NCBI GenBank assembly: GCA_029891385.1
Contig: CM057228.1
Location: 55,963,783 to 56,027,782, forward strand
DNA length: 64,000 bases
Direction: 5' to 3'
Source: Erythroxylum novogranatense
Lineage: Eukaryota > Streptophyta > Magnoliopsida > Malpighiales > Erythroxylaceae
In this document: piece by piece, positions 13,112-24,577 of the stretch
How positions within the stretch are numbered: the stretch's first letter is position 1
Layout: each line of letters opens with the position of its first letter
Program-made: the position numbers and the translations under genes
Notes under the pieces: generated by a model
The model's database searches: none
Seen by the model: the letters and a program-made list of their open reading frames with translations, nothing else
Told to the model about the DNA's origin: nothing

Positions 13112-14672
13112 ATGTATTTTCATAAAAGTGTATATGACTGTGTAAGTCCCCGAAATCACATACACACTTTTGTGATATGTGATATTACATTAGCCATTAC
13201 ATTAGATATTTGGACAACCAATGACCAAAAGAAGGGTTATATGGCAGTGACAACACATTATGTTAACAACAAGACTTTTGAGATAATTTATATTCTTTAC
13301 TATTGTTATCATTTTTTTCATTATATTATGATTGATATTGGTTATATTTGTACATGGTAGGTTCATTTATGTGTCGACACCATATATAAGGGAAAGGTTG
13401 GCAATTGTGTTGGGAGAATGTTTAATAGAATGTAATATTGACACCAAATTTTCTACCACAATAGTCAATAATTGTAGTATGAATGATGTTATGATTGAAA
13501 AGTTGAAGAATAAGATATGAGTTGTGAGTTTGTTGGTGGGTGGAAAGTTATTCCATTTGCGTTATTTTGCGCATATTCTAAATTTGATTATGAAGGATTG
13601 GGTTAGAGATGATAAAAGAAGCAATACATTTGATTTGAAATAATGTGGTATATTAGAGTGCAACATTTAAAAGAGTTGAGTAATTTGAAGAAAATGCACA
13701 ACAAGTATGCATTCTTTGAAGAAAATGCATGACAAGTATGCATTCTAAATACAAAGAAGTTAATTTTAGAGTGTCCAATCAGATGGAACTCAACCTTCAA
13801 GATGTTGGAGTCAGCAGCCTAATATGTTGATGTGTATATCAGATTAAGAAAAAGAGATTCTCAGTACACTTGCATACCTACAGAAGACTAATGGGAGTTG
13901 GCTAGAGAACTTTATGCAAAGTTAGAATTATTTTATACTACGACTGAATTGTTCTTGAGAACAAAATATCCAACTTCACACTTTTACTTTAGCACTATAT
14001 GTGAGAAAAAGAAAGCCTTTTCAGATTGGATGTTTAATTCCAATGAGATTACTTAGGTTGTAGCATCATAGATGATGAAAAAGTTGAATTCTTATTAGTA
14101 TATAGCTAGACATACTGTTACAGTCATATATGTGATGGACCTGAGATATAATATGGAGGGGATTAATTTTATATAATGTGATGTATGATGATTAGGTTGA
14201 AGAGTATGTATATTTCATTAAACAATTATGATATGATTTCTTTAATAATTATCAACTCAGAATGGACAAAACTAGTATCAAGATTACAGTAGTTCATATT
14301 GTTCAGATTCAGCTTCAATTTCAAGTTTGGGCCCATCTTTTAAGAGCGCTTTGTTACTTTCACTTACAAAATTTATGAAAGACAACGAGCTTGGACTTTG
14401 TACAATGTGATGGATTTAAATAAATATTTAGCAGAAGATTGTGTGACCGAAGTTAAAGATGTGTAGTTCAATGAATTGATATGGTGGAAGAGTTGTGAAA
14501 ATAATTTTTAATTATGTAATTAATTGCATGAGACCTATTAGCAATTCCATCATCTATTGTTGCTTTGGAGTTTGCTTTTAGCATTAGTGGTCAGGTTATT
14601 GGCCTTCATCCTCGTACTATAAAAGTCTTTATGTGTGTTCGAAGTTGGTTAGATGATGAAGATATTGAGATT
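13112..14672 (+). pseudogene. hAT transposase, degraded
   Basis: Translation of several plus-strand frames gives a recognisable plant hAT (RICESLEEPER-like) transposase in the expected order. The catalytic-core start reads DIWTTNDQKKGYMAVT (about 13205-13260); a segment with DNCS-like text (NNCSMNDVMIEKL, about 13460-13515) follows; then a stretch ending HILNLIMKDW (about 13570-13605); a RWNSTFKMLESA block (about 13780-13820); WELARELYAKLELFYTTTEL (about 13895-13955); and the C-terminal dimerisation (hATC) region with AIPSSIVALEFAFSISGQV (about 14540-14595) then RSWLDDEDIE. Stops and frameshifts separate these blocks, and no BED zinc finger was recognised upstream. The protein would have cut and joined element ends in the nucleus; this copy cannot make it. 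Confidence 0.85.
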
Positions 14673-15173
14673 AAACTCTTTTCTTTTTGATATATCAATT
14701 CTATCTTAATATATCAATTTCAGATATTTCTTATATTATCTAACCTTATATTTTTCTCAAATTTATATATTAATACAACCATAAGTATTCATGCGGGAGA
14801 GTTAGTCTTACATACTCACTCATCAATCAAGGGCACATCATTTTAATAAAATATTTGATGATGATATGTATTAAATTATTTATTAATTATTACAATGTGC
14901 TTAATATTACTTTAATTTTAATATTACAATGAAAATATAATGTTTCTACATATAGAAGAAGTGATGCAAATTATTGACAATCTTAACTATAATGATTAGT
15001 TGTTCTTTCTACTCTCCACTCTCTCCAGTCTTACACTCTCTACTCTTACAGTCCCAGTCCAAAACATTATTTCACGACTTTATCTTAAACTTTTGTAAAC
15101 TGTATCATTTAAAAAAAATTAGATAATCAATTTTGTAAATTATGTCATCAATTAATGAATTTTGTTCTTATTA

Positions 15174-15858
15174 TCAATTAATTGAATTGATCACTTTTTA
15201 TTTAAGATTTTTTATTTCCTATAATCATATCCTCTTTCATTAATGAATTTGGTTTTATGTTATTCATTTTATCAATATATATACGTTTTGTATATTCATT
15301 CATTATAAAAATCTCAATTTTATTAATCAATTGAAAATTTTAATTTCAATTAATTGAATTGATCACTTTATATATGATCTCTTTTATCATTTTCTATAAT
15401 CCTATCTACCTTCATTAATGAACTTGGTTTCATTTTGTTTATTTTATCAATATATGTGCATTTTATATATTTGTTCATTATAAAATTTCAGTTTTATTAA
15501 TCAACTGAAATCAGTAACTTCAATTAATTGAATTGACTGCTTTATATATAATCTTTTTTCATCCTCTATAATCCTATCCTCTATTAATTTTGATTTCATC
15601 TTGCTCATTTTATCAATATATTTACGTTTTATATATTCATTCATTATATAATCTTAATTTTTATAAATCAATTAATATGTATAACTTTAATAAATTAAAT
15701 TTATCACTTTATATATAATTTGTTTTCATTTCTTATAATTATATCCTCTTTCGTTAATGAAATTAGTTTCATTTTATTCATTTTGTCAATACATGTATAT
15801 TCTATATATTCATTCTTTATAAAACTCAATTTTAATACTCAATTGAAATTTAACTTAT
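15174..15858. repeat. tandem repeat, about 172-bp unit, four copies
   Basis: Four head-to-tail units start near 15174, 15346, 15520 and 15687, each beginning with a variant of TCAATTAATTGAATTGATCA and containing TTTATCAATATAT and ATTCATTCATTATA words. The unit is about 85-90 percent AT. It lies in the 3' part of the hAT element, downstream of the transposase remnant. Confidence 0.85.
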
Positions 15859-16034
15859 TAATCAAATTTCTTATGATATATTTTAATTAAATAAAATTTT
15901 ATTAAAAAATTAAAAAGGTCAAGTAATATAGGCTCAATTAAGCTTTGATCTTAATTAGTCTAATTGAGCTCGGGCCCAACCCATATAGGCCGATCAAGCC
16001 TCAGACTAGGTCATACCCGAGCTAGCCATCCCTA

Positions 16035-16422
16035 GATGGAAAACATGGTTGCAAAGTCCCAAGTCTTTAGTTTCTATTCAATATAATACGGAAATAAAAC
16101 TTGAAACTTGAAAGGTAAAAATTAAAGCTAATAAATGCAGCTAAATAACTTAATATGAGAAGCCTTAATACACAATCTTTGTTGTCTGAACCTCGAAAGG
16201 ACTAATATCAATATCAAGTCTCGATTGCTTTATGCTTTGGCGTTCATTACATCGGCGTAAAGCTAACTAGAGCTAATCAGATCAAAAAATAAAAACCTTC
16301 CATTGAATCGTTGGTGGTATATAGGGACAGTGCAGCGAAAAGTAAGCTCGGAAAGTGAGTTTCAGTTGCCGGCGAACATCAAAACTACAATGTCATTGCT
16401 ATTTTTTCTCACTTTCCCCGAC
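16035..16422. other. 3' flank / probable 3' UTR of the MSBP-like gene
   Basis: Unique-looking sequence between the hAT right end and the stop codon of the minus-strand gene. It probably contains that gene's 3' untranslated region and polyadenylation site. No signal could be fixed with confidence. Confidence 0.4.
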
Positions 16423-17020
16423 TTATTTGTCTCCGTTATTGGGTTTTACTGACACGAGTTTCCCTACTTTCACGTACTTCTCCTCGAATTTGTCTACCCA
16501 ATCCTGTAAAATGGCAAACTCCGCCTCACCCAGATCTTCTAAATTAGCATTGAAGTCTCGCGGATTAAACGACAACAGAGCAAAAGCTCTGCTCACTTCT
16601 CTCCCAGCAAACATAGCATACGGACCACCTGGACCGTACAACATCCTGTGAACATGTTCAAGTCAGCCCTATGTCAGAAAATTCCACAACTTCACGCTAA
16701 AACAAAATTGTAAGGGCAGCAATCAGAACGCAAAATGACTTAGTCTACCTGGAATCAGAAACATCGTAGATCTGGCCTTTGATGGCCACCAAAATTGGCT
16801 TGTTAGGATCGGAACCATCATAAGCTCTCAACTCTTGCTCTGTAACATTTCCCATGTTCACAGGTTCGCGAGGAGTTTTCTTGAAATCTTCTGGACCCAA
16901 AAACATCCCACATACAATTTTGTACACAATAACCATGAGAGCCGCGATAGTGAAGAACGCTGTCGGAGATAGGCCGGTATAGGCCTCTATGCTATCCATC
17001 ACCATCGAGTTAACCCCCAT
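16423..17020 (-). CDS. membrane steroid-binding protein (MAPR family, cytochrome b5-like), two exons
   Basis: Coding exons are 17020-16749 and 16645-16423 on the minus strand, with a 103-nt intron (donor TCCAG|GTAGAC, acceptor TTCACAG|GATG). Joining them gives a 164-residue protein in one frame. Residues about 15-40 (AYTGLSPTAFFTIAALMVIV) form an N-terminal membrane anchor. The rest is a cytochrome b5-like MAPR domain with the family signatures TEQELRAYDGSDPNKPI, VAIKGQIYDVS, the exon-junction text SRMLYGPGGPYAMFAG and LQDWVDKFEEKYVKVG. Plant MSBP proteins bind steroids or haem, sit in endoplasmic reticulum or plasma membrane and modulate signalling and cytochrome P450 enzymes; that is family knowledge. 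At 164 residues it is shorter than plant MSBP1/2 (about 220), lacking the acidic tail. The start was chosen because it leads straight into the anchor. The gene looks intact. Confidence 0.9.
16646..16748 (-). other. intron of the MSBP-like gene
   Basis: 103-nt GT-AG intron splitting an Arg codon in the MAPR domain. The reading frame on both sides and the conserved SRM-YGPGGPY text across the junction fix the splice sites. Confidence 0.88.
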
Positions 17021-17222
17021 CCCCTTTTCGTCTTTTGGTCAGTTCAGGAATTTCCGGTGGACTAATCCAACAATATAAGAGCAGAGCTAGAGCACCAACA
17101 GTCAGAGCTTTACCTACCTCCATCAAATTGCCTACCACGTTTTGGTTGAGATGTTCTATCGGGCCACCTAAGAGATTGGATCGAGCCCAAATGCCACGGT
17201 TGCCATCGCGTTGCTCCGTCAC
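17010..17222 (-). other. possible upstream ORF (70 codons) overlapping the MSBP start
   Basis: An ATG at 17222 opens a 70-codon frame ending at 17010, eleven bases inside the MSBP coding region and in another frame. It encodes one hydrophobic stretch (VGALALLLYCWI). If the transcript begins upstream of 17222 this frame would compete with the main start. If transcription begins between 17220 and 17030 it is irrelevant. No resemblance to a known protein was seen. Confidence 0.3.
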
Positions 17223-17299
17223 TAAAAAGTTTGATAGGCATCAGCCAATTTGTAGGTTGTGGCTTCAATTTTGTTCCAGCTATAGAATTAAAAGTACAT

Positions 17300-17997
17300 A
17301 AAATATGTTGATGGTGAATAGGGCATGGTCTAAAAAGTTAGTCTTATCCATTTAACTAGAAAGTAAGACACAATTTAGTCTAATAAATCGTAAAAAAAAG
17401 AAGAATTTAGGAATATCATATTCCAAAGAATCTTTGTAAACTAGCTTTTGCTATTCAGCCTTTAGTTGAACTTATGGTGGAGGATGAAAATATTAAATCG
17501 CCTAGCTAGAGTTGGAAATCTAAAACTTGAAATAACACTATGGCTTCAATTTCTAGTCACTTGCGCTTTTATTGCTATCAATTCCCAAAATTCTTGTTTG
17601 ATATTTTATAGTTACAGAGAACAAGGAAATATTTTATATATAATTTTGTAAATTTAAAACAACATTTGATATTAATTAGTACTAGTACGGTGAGGTACTA
17701 TATATCTTCAGGAGAGCCAGATTGCCCTTTAAACATCCTTAAGTTTCTTTCTTTCCGCGTGGAGTGGATAATGCAGTGAAGACAAAAGTAGAATACCACA
17801 AGGTCATCACTATGCACACGAGTTAGACTTGAAATCCATTGAAGAACCATTCTCCAACCCATTACTTAATAGTTAAGTTGGATCGAGCTAAAATGTCACT
17901 CCATATTCATTTAGAGAAATAGCAGTTAAAGAATAGACAGCTAATGAATTCATTAGAGCTCGTACACAACTAACAAAGATGTGAGGTATTGTAATCT
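17300..17997. other. intergenic, no gene seen
   Basis: Upstream side of the MSBP-like gene. AT-rich, with short chance ORFs only. It presumably includes that gene's promoter, but no element can be assigned by eye. Confidence 0.4.
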
Positions 17998-18730
17998 TTT
18001 TTTTTTTTTTGAAAACTCCGAAGAATAGATTAAAATAACAGGATATGTATAGAAGGTTCAATTATAAGTACCACTGAAGACACAGCTAGCGAAAGGCAAA
18101 AGCTTCAGTTCCATCGAGAAAGCATTGGTGGACAAAAGCTAAGGGGTGACTAAAGCATAGGTAACCAAGCAGCTCACCTAGATACATACCAAATCCGAAA
18201 TAAACTAGACCAAGAAAAGTATTACAACCCAAAAAAAGCCTACCTAAAAAATATATATATACATATAGATAAGAAGGAACCTAACCAGAAGATCGAAAGC
18301 ATATGAAAGACTAAGGGACGCTGCTGTCCAATGATAAGGAGCAGAACAACCAAAGGACAAGGCGCACACAGCCTTGCCCATGAGCCTCTACAGACGAAAC
18401 CTGCAAGTGGACTGAACTATAACCTGCAAAAGAAAGGTAAACAAACATTAATAAAAATGTACCTGCCGCTCAGTGTTTAGGCTGAGGAGTTCCCTAACGT
18501 GAGAGATTACACCGAGATATACTCGTTCCTCTTTCATAGCTTCATTCTTGATAATTTTTCCATCACCATCACCTATAAAATAAAAGAGACCTTTGAGACC
18601 TGCATATTATTCCAAACTAAAGTGTGCCAGTTTGGGAATTTAGGAGTCACCTCTCTAAATGAATTTATACAAGACTTGCTAGAGAAAGTACCTAATGGAT
18701 TCCAAATTCATTGAGCTCTGTCCTCCATGC
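17998..18730 (-). mobile_element. LINE (non-LTR) 3' fragment with poly(A)
   Basis: The minus strand around 18720-18490 translates to text resembling the zinc-binding domain at the end of plant LINE reverse transcriptases (FSSKSCINSFREVTPKF then NWHTLVWNN and SFIL), interrupted by stops. Downstream on the same strand come about 480 bases of non-coding sequence and then a homopolymer, seen as T13-15 on the plus strand at 17998-18012. Domain remnant, 3' UTR and poly(A) in that order on one strand fit a 5'-truncated L1-type insertion. The upstream limit and a target duplication were not located. Confidence 0.6.
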
Positions 18731-20299
18731 TAAGGTCAAAGGCATAAGGAGGGAAGCATCTTTGGAAAAATTTAGCTTGCCTATTGATACATCACGATTT
18801 GCCATTATTTTAATGATAATAGACATTAATAAAGCATAAAAAACTAGTCACATTGTATTTCTTCTTTATAAAAAAAAAGCAGTCAATCTTATAAATTAAA
18901 GCATGAAGATACTTAAATAAGCGTGTAGATGCTTATTAGAGAAAAGCTTATTAAACTTACCCAATATAAAAATTGTTTTGAAACATTAATTGTTAAAATT
19001 TTTATTGTCATAATTCTATAAGTAATTCTTTAACTTGATATTTCAAAATGTCTCATATAGGAATTATTATATTTTGACATTATTTATGATATATTCTATT
19101 CAATAGTAGCTCAATTGGTATCAATTGAATATAACATGAACTATACTGAAATAGTTGAGTAATCAATATATGATTCATCTCCTTAAAAGATTAAGAAAAT
19201 ATTCTATTGTTTTCACTCAAGATTAATTCAAGAAGTCCTTGACTAATGTAAAATAAAATTTTAAAAAATTAAATATCATTAATTGAATAAATTACTAATG
19301 GTGAAAAACTAACACGATTGAATTCAAATAGAATAAATATTAATTACTTTTTTGTCTAATTGAAACACTAAATGATAAAATATTAAATATACAAAAAATC
19401 ATACTTAAAAAGATTAGTCAAAACTATTTTAACGTTCTTACTATTTGAGTGGTCATAATGTATTGTTATAGTGCAATCTTGATATAATAATATGAATTAT
19501 TTAATTAGAAAAGTAAAGATAAACTAAAAAATTTAATTTATCTAATCTTGGATATGATCTATTGTTATAATTTATATATATTACCAATATATTTAATAAC
19601 TTAAAAGGTCACATACAAAGAACGGTTGAAAAGAGAAAAGATAATTTAATCAAATTGGTCTTGATTGTAAAGCTTGAAAAATTTTATGAATAAATATTAG
19701 ATATTTAATAAATAAGGACCAATATGAGATATTAGATCTCATTAGCCCCAATTAGTATTTATTTAGAATTAATTGTAATTATAAATTAAAGTTTAGTTGG
19801 AATTAAAATTTTATTTTAATTAAATTAGTAAAAATGTAAATTTTATCATAAATAAGCTCAAATTCTAAAAGAGCTATTTTTTTTTGCTTTATTCTTTCTA
19901 TGCACTTGTAAAGTTATCTCAACGCATTTATATAGATATCTTTAGAAATAAGATACATCCACTATTATAGTCGTTGCGGGTTGCAAATTTGATATATATT
20001 CAGCAGAAATGATAAGAAAAGATGAAGATATACAATAAGATATGATAAACATTTATATTTATATATTAATTATATTATAAAATTTAAAGTGATCTTAACT
20101 TTTAAAAAATCAAGCAAAAAAAAATTGTTCTTGTTTTACTACGTAATAGATTGAATTCCCCCTGTTTCCACCTGAAGATGCATCAATTACCTGATAAGGT
20201 GATAAAGTATACTTACATTTTTCAAAAAAACAAAGATGATAAAGTACAGTTATGATTGGGCCTTCGGCATCATTTGAATGGTTGAATTTCATTTACTAT
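18731..20299. other. intergenic, very AT-rich, nothing recognised
   Basis: Between the LINE fragment and the 3' end of the trihelix gene. Base composition is strongly AT with many homopolymers. No coding resemblance, terminal repeat or tandem array was found. The part nearest 20300-20680 is likely 3' UTR of the downstream-facing gene. Confidence 0.4.
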
Positions 20300-20680
20300 A
20301 TGACTCTTGTTTTCTGAAATCACCACCAAGCCAAAATTGCCCTTACATGCCAACTCGGATAAATGGAAATGGAAATGGAAAAATCATGACCTTCAAACAC
20401 TGACAAGTCATGCTCCTCTACTTAATTGATGTGCCCTCCGGTTAGCAACATAAACTTGGAAAACCAAATTAGTCTAGCCACGACCGAGTGCAATTAGACG
20501 AACTCATTAGATTCACACATCAGTGCATCTGCCATAATTTACAAAGTTCCAAGTTTTGGATCAAAATGGTGCACCCAAAACCTAAACTGGACACAAGCAA
20601 GCGACCGCTAACCTATTGTTTCTAATAAGGGGTTTCCTAAACTTCACTGCAACACTTGATGGGAAAATTCGACACAAGAT

Positions 20681-23278
20681 TTATTCTCTAGTCGCATCCT
20701 TGACTAGATGTGGATACTGTTTGATGATGTTCACAATTTCCCTCAGGCATGTAATAAGTTTATCTCCTTGGCGTCTCACTAATTTAGTATGGAAATCCTC
20801 AGTGTTACTCTGATCAGCAGCACCAAAATTCAAGGTCTCGGGAAGGTTTCCATTAACTATTGCATGGATTAGTTCTGCATTATGGCGTAGTTTCTCCACT
20901 ACCAATTGCTCCTTTTCTTCTGCACTCCTTATCTGCCTTTTAGGAGTTTCAGTACTTCTAGGCTTCTCCTCCATGAGACGTTTTTGAGAACTTTCTTCTT
21001 TATCAACCTTTTGAGAGCTCTCTTTCCCACAGCATTTCTCAGGTCCTTGTTCCACACGACTCTCCTGAGGTTCTTCTCCAGCATTAATTGCTAGAACTTT
21101 TTCATTTACAGATAATGACTGAGGCACCACTTCCAGATCAATTCCCTGAGTTTCCTCTTCTGTATCAATGCTCAGAGGCTCTCCTGTTTTGAAGCATTCC
21201 TGTATTTCTTCTTTGTGGATCTCTGAGGGTGCTGATTCCCGTTTATGTCTCTTGGATCCTTGCATGAGTACAAACGTATGAGTATATATCTGGCATTTAA
21301 CTCCAAAAGCACAGGTTCCGACAAGTGGCTTTAACAATTTAGCATGAATCACAATCCCAGCAGAAAGACATTGATTCAGGGACCAAAACTAATAGCCAGT
21401 GCAACTTGTACAGTTATTATATCTGCCAGATTATTTTGCTACTGTCCATCCCAAGTTTCCAATACTATAGCTTATTTGATGAAGCAATAACCTAGAATGA
21501 TAAGATAACACCATTTGTTTCAACTTCATATTTTGTTATCACACAATTCCTTTCAACATATTTTATTAGTCTTCCATCTAAATTTTTACTCAAAATGATT
21601 TAGTACTAGAATTTTTATGATTAAATACAATGCCGTTTTAGAGCAGTGAATGAACGGAAAGCTAATGAAATATGATGGAGACAGTTGTATTACACCTAAA
21701 CAATAGTATAAGGAGGTAAATTATAGTTTGCAAAACATAAGGATTGAAATGAAAACAGGTCACAATGAACGGAAAGCTAATGAAATATGATGGAGACAGT
21801 TGTATGACAGCTAAACAATAGTATGAGGTAAATGATAGTTTGCAAAACATAAGGATTGAAATGAAAAAAGGTCACGGTGCAATTAACCCTACTTTCTAAC
21901 ATTCTTCTACACCATGTTTGATGCCCAAAGATACACAAACTAGAAACATTTAAGGGAGAAAAAGCACTAAAATGTACCTTAAAATGTCACGGGCCAACTA
22001 ATTAAATAATATTGCACTTGTTCTTCGATGTTTCAGGTTAACATATATCTGAGTTGTCTGTTATTATTCATATCCGCATACTTAGGAGGTCAGCATTGTC
22101 TTTATTCTTGAGGATCACCCCATAAGCCACATTAGTTTCAGAATCATCAATTGAAAATCATGGGCACGTAAGATAGGTGGAATTTTGGGCACAATGAGAA
22201 CTAAATAGTTACGCAGAGATTTGAGCCAAAGCTAGTCTAAACTACAAATCTAAATCATGAAGTAAAAATGAAGTTGGACAGAATGCTTAGGTGGAATCGT
22301 AAAACAAATTTAATACAATTTTCATCTCACTATCAAAATTCCATTTCAGCAGACATCACATATCAAAATTGCATTTCAACAGACATCACATATCAAAATT
22401 GCATTTCAGCAGATATCACATATCAATGTCTCGAGGGCTCCATCAATAGGCCTCAAAAGCCTCCATATCCATCCAAGTTGAAACATCTACCAGTTAGCAG
22501 CTTCAATGCCTAATCCTCTTTCAATTAACAATGAAGTCAGACATCACAATCAAGTAAAATCTCACAAATTCTTCATTTTTATTTGCAAAAATCATAGGAT
22601 TGAAGCCCCGGGGCATCGTGACTGCAACTCATTATTCAAAAGAGTGGCCGTACTGAACAAGTTCGTGACAAGCAATGAAAACAACTAATTTGTAAATTCC
22701 AGATAAACAATACCTAATTTAGATATCACGTCGAGGAAATCAGCCTCAGCTTCTGGATCAGTATCAGGGTCAGTGTCCCCATGATCCTTCTTTCCCTTGA
22801 CATACTCATCCATAGCTCTAAACAGCTCCAAATCAAAACCCTCCGGAAGCCCAAACTCTCTCCGACTCTCGGTCTCCAATCCCCAAAACGAATAAGTCTT
22901 TGATTTCGACAACTCCCATTGGCTTATCTGACTATATTCCGCAAGCAAAGAGTTCCATTTCCTTCTACACTGATGCAAAGTGCGCCTCACTTCCATCGCC
23001 GTGCAATTCCCCACTACTATCTTCCATTTCTGGTACGACGACAGAACTTTGAGGCAATCTCGTTCAACAGTCGCTATTTCATTCACCAGAACCATAGCCT
23101 CCTTGGTGGTCCACTCTGGAGCCACTTGAGACCGGGTCCGCCGACCGCTCGGTCGGTTGCCGTCGTCCTGTATCACATCCCTTCGCAGAGTCTCGTTCTT
23201 TGTCGGTGTTTGTGTTATCTGCATGTCTGTGTTTGGCTCCATTTCTTGCATTTCCTTGAACCAAATTGAAGACATCAC
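20681..23278 (-). CDS. trihelix-type (MYB/SANT-like) transcription factor, two exons
   Basis: Exons are 23278-22714 and 21258-20681 on the minus strand, with a 1455-nt intron (donor AAATTAG|GTATTG, acceptor TGCAAG|GATCC). Joined, they give 380 residues. Residues about 50-125 form a trihelix DNA-binding domain with the three spaced tryptophans W56 (EWTTKEAM), W85 (YQKWKIVV) and W108 (CRRKWNSLL), preceded by a basic GRRTRSQ. The exon 1 end has an acidic DTDPDTDPEAEAD stretch. Exon 2 begins with a basic SKRHKRE (possible nuclear signal), continues with a Glu/Lys/Gln-rich region and ends with a helical segment (KLVRRQGDKLI). The organisation is that of the plant family around Arabidopsis At1g31310/At2g35640, by recollection of the family. 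It should act in the nucleus as a DNA-binding regulator; targets are unknown. A second Met at residue 2 leaves the start slightly open. Confidence 0.88.
21651..21876. repeat. 115-bp tandem duplication in the trihelix intron
   Basis: A unit starting TGAACGGAAAGCTAATG at 21651 recurs at 21766 with a few substitutions and a short deletion. The two copies are head to tail with no gap. Confidence 0.9.
22331..22420. repeat. minisatellite, 30-bp unit, three copies
   Basis: Units 22331-22360, 22361-22390 and 22391-22420 each start TATCAAAATT and end CATCACA or TATCACA. They differ at one or two positions. Confidence 0.95.
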
Positions 23279-23552
23279 CGCCCTGACAAAATTATTAATT
23301 GGATTGTTTTCAGCGATAAACTAATTACATGTAATGTAACCGAAAATGTAGTTAGGGTTTTGACTGCAAGTACAGGTGGTTACCCTCTTCCCGCCACCTA
23401 TATGTGACCGGATCCATCTCCAACACGGTTGGGGTGGAATGGGATTGGTGCAAACGCGAGTTGGGCCGAGACTATATCTGGGTGCGGGATGAACCCTTGG
23501 TTTTTTCAACAGAAACTTTTAAGGGTAAAAGATAAAAACACACTTGCATTTA
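23279..23552 (-). promoter_or_regulatory. upstream region of the trihelix gene
   Basis: About 275 bp between the start codon and pararetroviral sequence. It should contain the 5' UTR and at least the core promoter. No TATA box or other site could be fixed by eye. The proximity of viral leader sequence means distal promoter sequence, if any, is viral. Confidence 0.35.
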
Positions 23553-24412
23553 GACAGAAGTCCAACATTTGGTGTCCATGAATATTAGTTTCTATGTTTT
23601 CTATTATCTCTAAGTCCTCCTCTCCTGAAATCTTAAGTATTAAGTAATGTTATTATCTATCATTATACGGAGACAAGTATGTTTTACATTCGTTTATTTT
23701 TGAGGATCTTGCGTATCAGAAATTCTAAGACAGACCGCATAAAATAATTCTACTGTGAGATTAGAGTTTAATGAGGAAAGAGTATAGCTACTGTTGCGAC
23801 TATTATTTCAAAAGGGAAAAAGAGTTGTGAGAGTGTAAGGTTCCTAAGAGGAAAGCTAAGTGTTGTATTCGTGAATAAAAGGGCTTTGTGTTTCGTTCAT
23901 GAACTTACTAATAATCACAAGATTCTCATGTTGTTCCACAATAGTCTACCAAACACCTCAGTAGTCTACAATCTAAGTTTGGTTAGTCAATGGTCTGTTT
24001 AAAGGTATTGTTTTAGCTAGTTGATTGTCGTACTTTCCCAATGTGCCTTTGGGGGTCCCTAGGTTGGTACGTACTATTTTGTCTACATTCAGACCAAAAA
24101 TCAAAGAAATAATTCAAAGTTTCAGATTAGAACAATATGGTCTTAGATCTACTACAGCAGAACAATTCTTAAGTGGCAGACATCAGATGTAGTAACACAA
24201 AATAAAGTCCTTACAAGAATTGATTCCAAGTTAGATAGAATCAGTCAACATACTCATGCTATTCAACATAAAGTTGACACTGTCTCTAAACAGATCCAAC
24301 AACTATACTATTCATACAAATCTCAGATCCAATGACTTGACGTTGATCTTCAACATTACGTTGCTACAAAGTATTTTGGACCCGACTTCAACGTCAAAAT
24401 TAGAGGACTTAG
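23553..24412 (+). mobile_element. endogenous pararetrovirus fragment: leader joined to internal coding sequence, plus orientation
   Basis: Positions 23553-24080 match, inverted, the viral intergenic/leader region at 33785-34300 (shared words such as GAATATTAGTTT, GAGACAAGTATG and the ATAGTCTACCA block). From about 24150 the plus strand translates to a coiled-coil-like segment (RIDSKLDRISQHTHAI) that matches the minus-strand coding at 52100-52330. A stop lies inside. Leader and inner coding sequence are thus directly joined, skipping the first part of the polyprotein. This is a defective copy of a Caulimoviridae member. It is separated from the next fragment by an orientation switch at about 24412. 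Confidence 0.75.
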
Positions 24413-24577
24413 GAAGATAATACCTTTCTGTCATACGTTGAAAATGCTTATGTAAATCATAATTGTCAAGTGAACAACATTTCATTGCAAAATACTCCTA
24501 ACGGGTCTGCTTATCTATAAACTGAAAGTCATCAATGAATTTCTTATGAATTATTCCAAGAAGAGCTCCAACTGTAG
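24413..24577 (-). mobile_element. endogenous pararetrovirus fragment, part of coat-protein region, minus orientation
   Basis: It matches 38080-38275 in the same orientation and continues, after the inserted element at 24578-32885, at 32886. Together the two flanks read through the insertion site, with TGTAG duplicated. The minus frame contains VGALLGIIHKKFIDD-type text. It is truncated at 24412 by an inversion junction. Confidence 0.75.

Larger units (their letters stand above)
12266..16034 (+). mobile_element. hAT-superfamily DNA transposon, 3.8 kb, decayed
   Basis: The left end TAGAGGTGGC (12266) and the reverse complement of the right end, TAGGGATGGC (from 16034), are imperfect terminal inverted repeats of the usual hAT type, with GC-rich subterminal text (GGGCCTAGG on the left, GGGCCCAACC on the right). 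Flanks are GATGAAAA (12258-12265) and GATGGAAA (16035-16042), an 8-bp target duplication with one mismatch, as hAT elements make. The interior has subterminal repeats on the left, a CT microsatellite, a degraded transposase (13112-14672) and a roughly 172-bp tandem array near the right end. It lies about 390 bp beyond the stop codon of the neighbouring minus-strand gene. Confidence 0.88.
21259..22713 (-). other. intron of the trihelix gene
   Basis: GT-AG intron of 1455 nt in phase 1. The junction restores the text KLG-SKRHKR, which fits the family. The intron carries two local tandem repeats, annotated separately, and no other gene. Confidence 0.85.

Noticed and set aside
23321..23509. 62-codon minus-strand ORF upstream of the trihelix gene
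   Set aside because: Not in frame with the gene, no resemblance, and lies in the expected promoter or 5' UTR.
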